Made by a program: the position numbers and the translations under genes. 64,000 bases of DNA from Levilactobacillus lindianensis (lineage in GTDB: Bacteria; Bacillota; Bacilli; Lactobacillales; Lactobacillaceae). The stretch covers positions 29,275-93,274 of the forward strand of contig NZ_RHOD01000011.1 in assembly GCF_003946095.1 (NCBI RefSeq), in the 5' to 3' direction. Positions 62,148 to 64,000 of the stretch are shown piece by piece. The notes under the pieces are model-generated. The model was not told the origin of the DNA, did not search any database, and worked only from the letters and a program-made list of their open reading frames with translations. The number at the start of each line of letters is the position of its first letter. Within the stretch, counting starts at the first letter, position 1.

Positions 62148-62205
62148 AAAGACACCGTCGTTACCAATGACTATATCAGCCATTGTCAACGACGGTGTCT
62201 TTTTG
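62148..62205. terminator. Strong bidirectional hairpin beyond the tRNA cluster
   Basis: The 15-bp perfect stem AAAGACACCGTCGTT/AACGACGGTGTCTTT, with an inner CAATG/CATTG pair, is followed by TTTTT on plus. Confidence 0.85.
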
Positions 62206-62222
62206 TCAATCTCTCGTGACAT

Positions 62223-62249
62223 CAAAAAAGCCTCCCCTAAGGAAGACTT
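62223..62249 (-). terminator. Terminator of the rRNA-tRNA operon
   Basis: The stem AGTCTTCC/GGGGAGGCT with TTTTTTG on minus lies directly after the last tRNA gene (Asp) in the transcript. Confidence 0.82.
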
Positions 62250-62256
62250 GCTCTGA

Positions 62257-62330
62257 CGGTCCGTACGAGACTCGAACTCGTGATCTCCTCCGTGACAGGG
62301 AGGCGTCCTAACCAACTAGACCAACGAACC
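62257..62330 (-). tRNA. tRNA-Asp (GTC), copy 1
   Basis: The cloverleaf on minus has anticodon loop CTGTCAC, a 7-bp acceptor GGTTCGT/ACGGACC with one T-G pair, and no encoded CCA. It is the last gene of the array and a near copy of the gene at 62899. Confidence 0.95.
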
Positions 62331-62335
62331 AATGA

Positions 62336-62409
<74 letters not shown>

Positions 62410-62429
62410 ATAATATTAAGTTGTAACAA

Positions 62430-62502
62430 TGACCCGTACGGGATTCGAACCCATGTTACTGCCGTGAAAGGGCAGTGTCTTAAACCACTTGACCAACGGG
62501 TC
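62430..62502 (-). tRNA. tRNA-Glu (TTC)
   Basis: Anticodon loop CTTTCAC between CTGCC/GGCAG stems. The acceptor is GACCCGT/ACGGGTC. Confidence 0.93.
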
Positions 62503-62511
62503 ATAACTAAA

Positions 62512-62599
62512 CGGAGAAGGAGAGATTCGAACTCTCGCGCCGCTTCCGCGACCTATACCCTTAGCAGGGGCACCTCTTCAGCCACTTGAGTACTTCTCC
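62512..62599 (-). tRNA. tRNA-Ser (GCT)
   Basis: A class II tRNA with a long variable arm. The anticodon loop is CTGCTAA, the acceptor GGAGAAG/CTTCTCC and the discriminator G. Confidence 0.95.
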
Positions 62600-62603
62600 A
62601 TAA

Positions 62604-62678
<75 letters not shown>

Positions 62679-62683
62679 ATATA

Positions 62684-62754
62684 AGCGGGTGACGAGAATC
62701 GAACTCGCGACAACAGCTTGGAAGGCTGTGGTTTTACCACTAAACTACACCCGC
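62684..62754 (-). tRNA. tRNA-Gly (TCC)
   Basis: Anticodon loop CTTCCAA in a CAGC/GCTG stem. The acceptor is GCGGGTG/CACCCGC and the discriminator T, typical for Gly. Confidence 0.95.
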
Positions 62755-62775
62755 ATATATTGAGCTTTACCTTAA

Positions 62776-62848
62776 TGGCGCGGGACGGAATCGAACCGCC
62801 GACACATGGAGCTTCAATCCATTGCTCTACCGACTGAGCTACCGAGCC
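62776..62848 (-). tRNA. tRNA-Phe (GAA)
   Basis: Anticodon loop ATTGAAG in an ATGG/CCAT stem, with a standard T-arm GGTTCGATTC. It is the tRNA likely sensed by the pheST T-box leader. Confidence 0.95.
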
Positions 62849-62898
62849 ATTTGCCATTTAGCATTACGGTTGTTACACTCTGCTGACGAGTATAACAA

Positions 62899-62972
62899 CG
62901 GTCCGTACGAGACTCGAACTCGTGATCTCCTCCGTGACAGGGAGGCGTCCTAACCAACTAGACCAACGGACC
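62899..62972 (-). tRNA. tRNA-Asp (GTC), copy 2
   Basis: Same body as the copy at 62257 but with a fully paired GGTCCGT/ACGGACC acceptor. It is followed in the array by the Phe gene after a 50-bp spacer. Confidence 0.95.
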
Positions 62973-62977
62973 AAAAA

Positions 62978-63051
<74 letters not shown>

Positions 63052-63061
63052 ATAATAATAA

Positions 63062-63151
63062 AGGAGGATGAGAGATTCGAACTCTCGCGTGGTTTGACCC
63101 ACCTGACGGTTTTCAAGACCGTTCCCTTCAGCCAGACTTGGGTAATCCTCC
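63062..63151 (-). tRNA. tRNA-Ser (TGA)
   Basis: A class II tRNA with a long variable arm. The anticodon loop is CTTGAAA and the acceptor GGAGGAT/ATCCTCC. The base after the acceptor is T, not the usual G discriminator of tRNA-Ser, if no shift in pairing is allowed. Confidence 0.92.
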
Positions 63152-63181
63152 ATAAAACTTATACAATGATCCAACTGGTGA

Positions 63182-63255
63182 TGGACCTTGTAGGACTCGA
63201 ACCTACGACCGAACGGTTATGAGCCGTTTGCTCTAACCAACTGAGCTAAAGGTCC
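63182..63255 (-). tRNA. tRNA with CAT anticodon, probably Ile2 (lysidine type)
   Basis: Anticodon loop CTCATAA. The GGACCTT acceptor and ACGG/CCGT anticodon stem resemble Firmicute tRNA-Ile2, whose C34 is changed to lysidine by TilS. Elongator Met remains possible. Confidence 0.8.
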
Positions 63256-63269
63256 AGTCCAAGTCCAAA

Positions 63270-63343
63270 TCGCGGCGGGGGGGATCGAACCCTCGACCTC
63301 TCGGGTATGAACCGAACGCTCTAGCCAGCTGAGCTACACCGCG
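63270..63343 (-). tRNA. Elongator tRNA-Met (CAT)
   Basis: Anticodon loop TTCATAC, acceptor CGCGGTG/CGCCGCG, and the D-arm AGCTCAGCTGGCTAGAGC of Firmicute elongator Met. It is the predicted substrate of TmcAL at 16.8 kb. Confidence 0.9.
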
Positions 63344-63372
63344 AAATGTTAAATAAAATATTTATTATTTAA

Positions 63373-63446
63373 TCGGGAAGACAGGATTCGAACCTGCGAC
63401 CCCCTGGTCCCAAACCAGGTGCTCTACCAAGCTGAGCTACTTCCCG
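63373..63446 (-). tRNA. tRNA-Pro (TGG)
   Basis: Anticodon loop TTTGGGA in a CCTGG/CCAGG stem. The acceptor is CGGGAAG/CTTCCCG. Confidence 0.95.
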
Positions 63447-63452
63447 TTAAAA

Positions 63453-63526
63453 TGCACCCAGTAGGAGTCGAACCTACAACCTTCTGATTCGTAGTCAGAC
63501 ACTCTATCCAATTGCGCTATGGGTGC
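63453..63526 (-). tRNA. tRNA-Arg (ACG)
   Basis: Anticodon loop CTACGAA. Its A34 is normally edited to inosine to read CGN codons. The acceptor is GCACCCA/TGGGTGC. Confidence 0.95.
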
Positions 63527-63564
63527 AAAAACTGTTTCAATAACTTAATACCTCGACGGTATTA

Positions 63565-63636
63565 AGCGGAAGACGGGATTCGAACCCGCGACCCCCACCA
63601 TGGCAAGGTGATGTTCTACCACTGAACTACTTCCGC
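63565..63636 (-). tRNA. tRNA-Gly (GCC)
   Basis: Anticodon loop TTGCCAT, acceptor GCGGAAG/CTTCCGC and discriminator T. Confidence 0.95.
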
Positions 63637-63644
63637 AAAATTAA

Positions 63645-63717
63645 TGCCGACTAGAAGATTCGAACTTCCGACCCCCTGTTTACAAGACAGGTGCTCTACC
63701 AACTGAGCTAAGTCGGC
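63645..63717 (-). tRNA. tRNA-Thr (TGT)
   Basis: Anticodon loop CTTGTAA in a CCTGT/ACAGG stem. The acceptor GCCGACT/AGTCGGC closes it. Its charging level does not match the ACC specifier guessed for the thrS leader, so another Thr isoacceptor must be sensed. Confidence 0.95.
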
Positions 63718-63763
63718 ATAGTCAGTATCATGAATATCTAATTTCTCATCGTCCGAAGACGAA

Positions 63764-63836
63764 TGAGCCGTGACAGGCTCGAACTGTCGACCCTCTGATT
63801 AAAAGTCAGATGCTCTACCAACTGAGCTAACGGCTC
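63764..63836 (-). tRNA. tRNA-Lys (TTT)
   Basis: Anticodon loop CTTTTAA in a CTGA/TCAG stem. The acceptor is GAGCCGT/ACGGCTC. Confidence 0.95.
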
Positions 63837-63839
63837 AAA

Positions 63840-63912
63840 TGGAGGATACAGGGCTCGAACCTGTGACCCTCTGCTTGTAAGGCAGACGCTCTCCCAACTG
63901 AGCTAATCCTCC
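63840..63912 (-). tRNA. tRNA-Val (TAC)
   Basis: Anticodon loop CTTACAA in a TCTGC/GCAGA stem. The acceptor is GGAGGAT/ATCCTCC. It is the first tRNA after the 5S gene in the transcript. Confidence 0.95.
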
Positions 63913-63918
63913 AAATTC

Positions 63919-64000
63919 GCGTAGCAACGTCCTATCCTCGCAGGGGGCGATCCCCCAACTACTATCAGCGTGCTGAAGCTTAACTTCCGTGTTCGGCATG
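63919..64000 (-). rRNA. rrf: 5S ribosomal RNA (5' part outside the window)
   Basis: The 3' 82 bases of 5S rRNA on minus. The conserved CATGCCGAACACGGAAGTTAAG and the helix around GTTGGGGGATCGCCCCCTGC are seen, with the 3' end at GTTGCTACGC. The 23S and 16S genes should lie to the right. The tRNA array follows it directly, 6 bp away. Confidence 0.95.

Overview
The window looks like a chromosomal core region of a low-to-mid GC Firmicute of the family Lactobacillaceae, closest in gene content and order to the plantarum/brevis-type lactobacilli. The evidence is TTG/GTG starts behind strong GGAGG ribosome sites, T-box controlled tRNA synthetase genes, a PepV dipeptidase, an Spx/MecA pair, a PnuC transporter, a LiaR/ArlR-type two-component system and a long tRNA array behind a 5S rRNA gene. 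This assignment is inference from gene content; no species is claimed. Most genes lie on the minus strand, as does the rRNA/tRNA operon at the right end, so replication probably runs right to left.

Layout, left to right. 1-9.6 kb: uridine kinase (partial), mltG, the T-box pheST operon, a small HxlR regulator, an HD-domain protein, then a TrmH-type methyltransferase divergent from acylphosphatase and a YidC insertase. 9.6-16 kb: an ArlRS-like two-component system, a zinc alcohol dehydrogenase, a membrane-anchored matrixin-like protease and two HAD hydrolases. 16-22.4 kb: the ribosome-assembly/NAD/tRNA-modification cluster rpmF-yceD, tmcAL, yqeM, rsfS, yqeK, nadD, yhbY, yqeH, yqeG. 22.6-26.4 kb: infC-rpmI-rplT with an attenuator leader, then T-box thrS. 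26.7-33.7 kb: dnaI, dnaB, nrdR, coaE, mutM, polA, a DNA replication and repair operon. 33.8-41 kb: a BI-1 family protein, pnuC, murC, sftA, ytpR and ytpP. 41-50.6 kb: mixed small transcription units including uspA, pepV, nnrD, a broken MerR gene beside an SDR gene, an RsuA-like protein, the MurJ flippase, a membrane-anchored flavoprotein and an orphan ABC permease. 50.9-53.6 kb: T-box leuS. 53.7-61.9 kb: a PAP2 phosphatase with mnmM, a three-gene exopolysaccharide synthase/EAL module, mecA, spx, a metallo-beta-lactamase-fold enzyme, an ABM-like protein and a DUF2075 ATPase. 62-64 kb: a decayed P-loop kinase gene, then 18 tRNA genes and the 3' part of a 5S rRNA gene.

The genes serve mainly translation (three synthetases, three ribosomal proteins, IF3, assembly factors, tRNA modification), replication (PolA, DnaB, DnaI, SftA) and the cell wall (MltG, MurC, MurJ, PAP2). 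The two accessory signals most worth a second look are structural. One is a 190-bp multi-hairpin element with inverted ends between thrS and dnaI. The other is a pair of diverged 110-bp palindromic repeats beside arlS and leuS, each accompanied by a separate GC-rich hairpin. The most interesting protein system is the putative c-di-GMP-linked exopolysaccharide module at 55.0-57.7 kb, whose EAL domain keeps nearly all catalytic residues but has Asn in place of a metal-binding Asp. No IS element, prophage or CRISPR array is visible.
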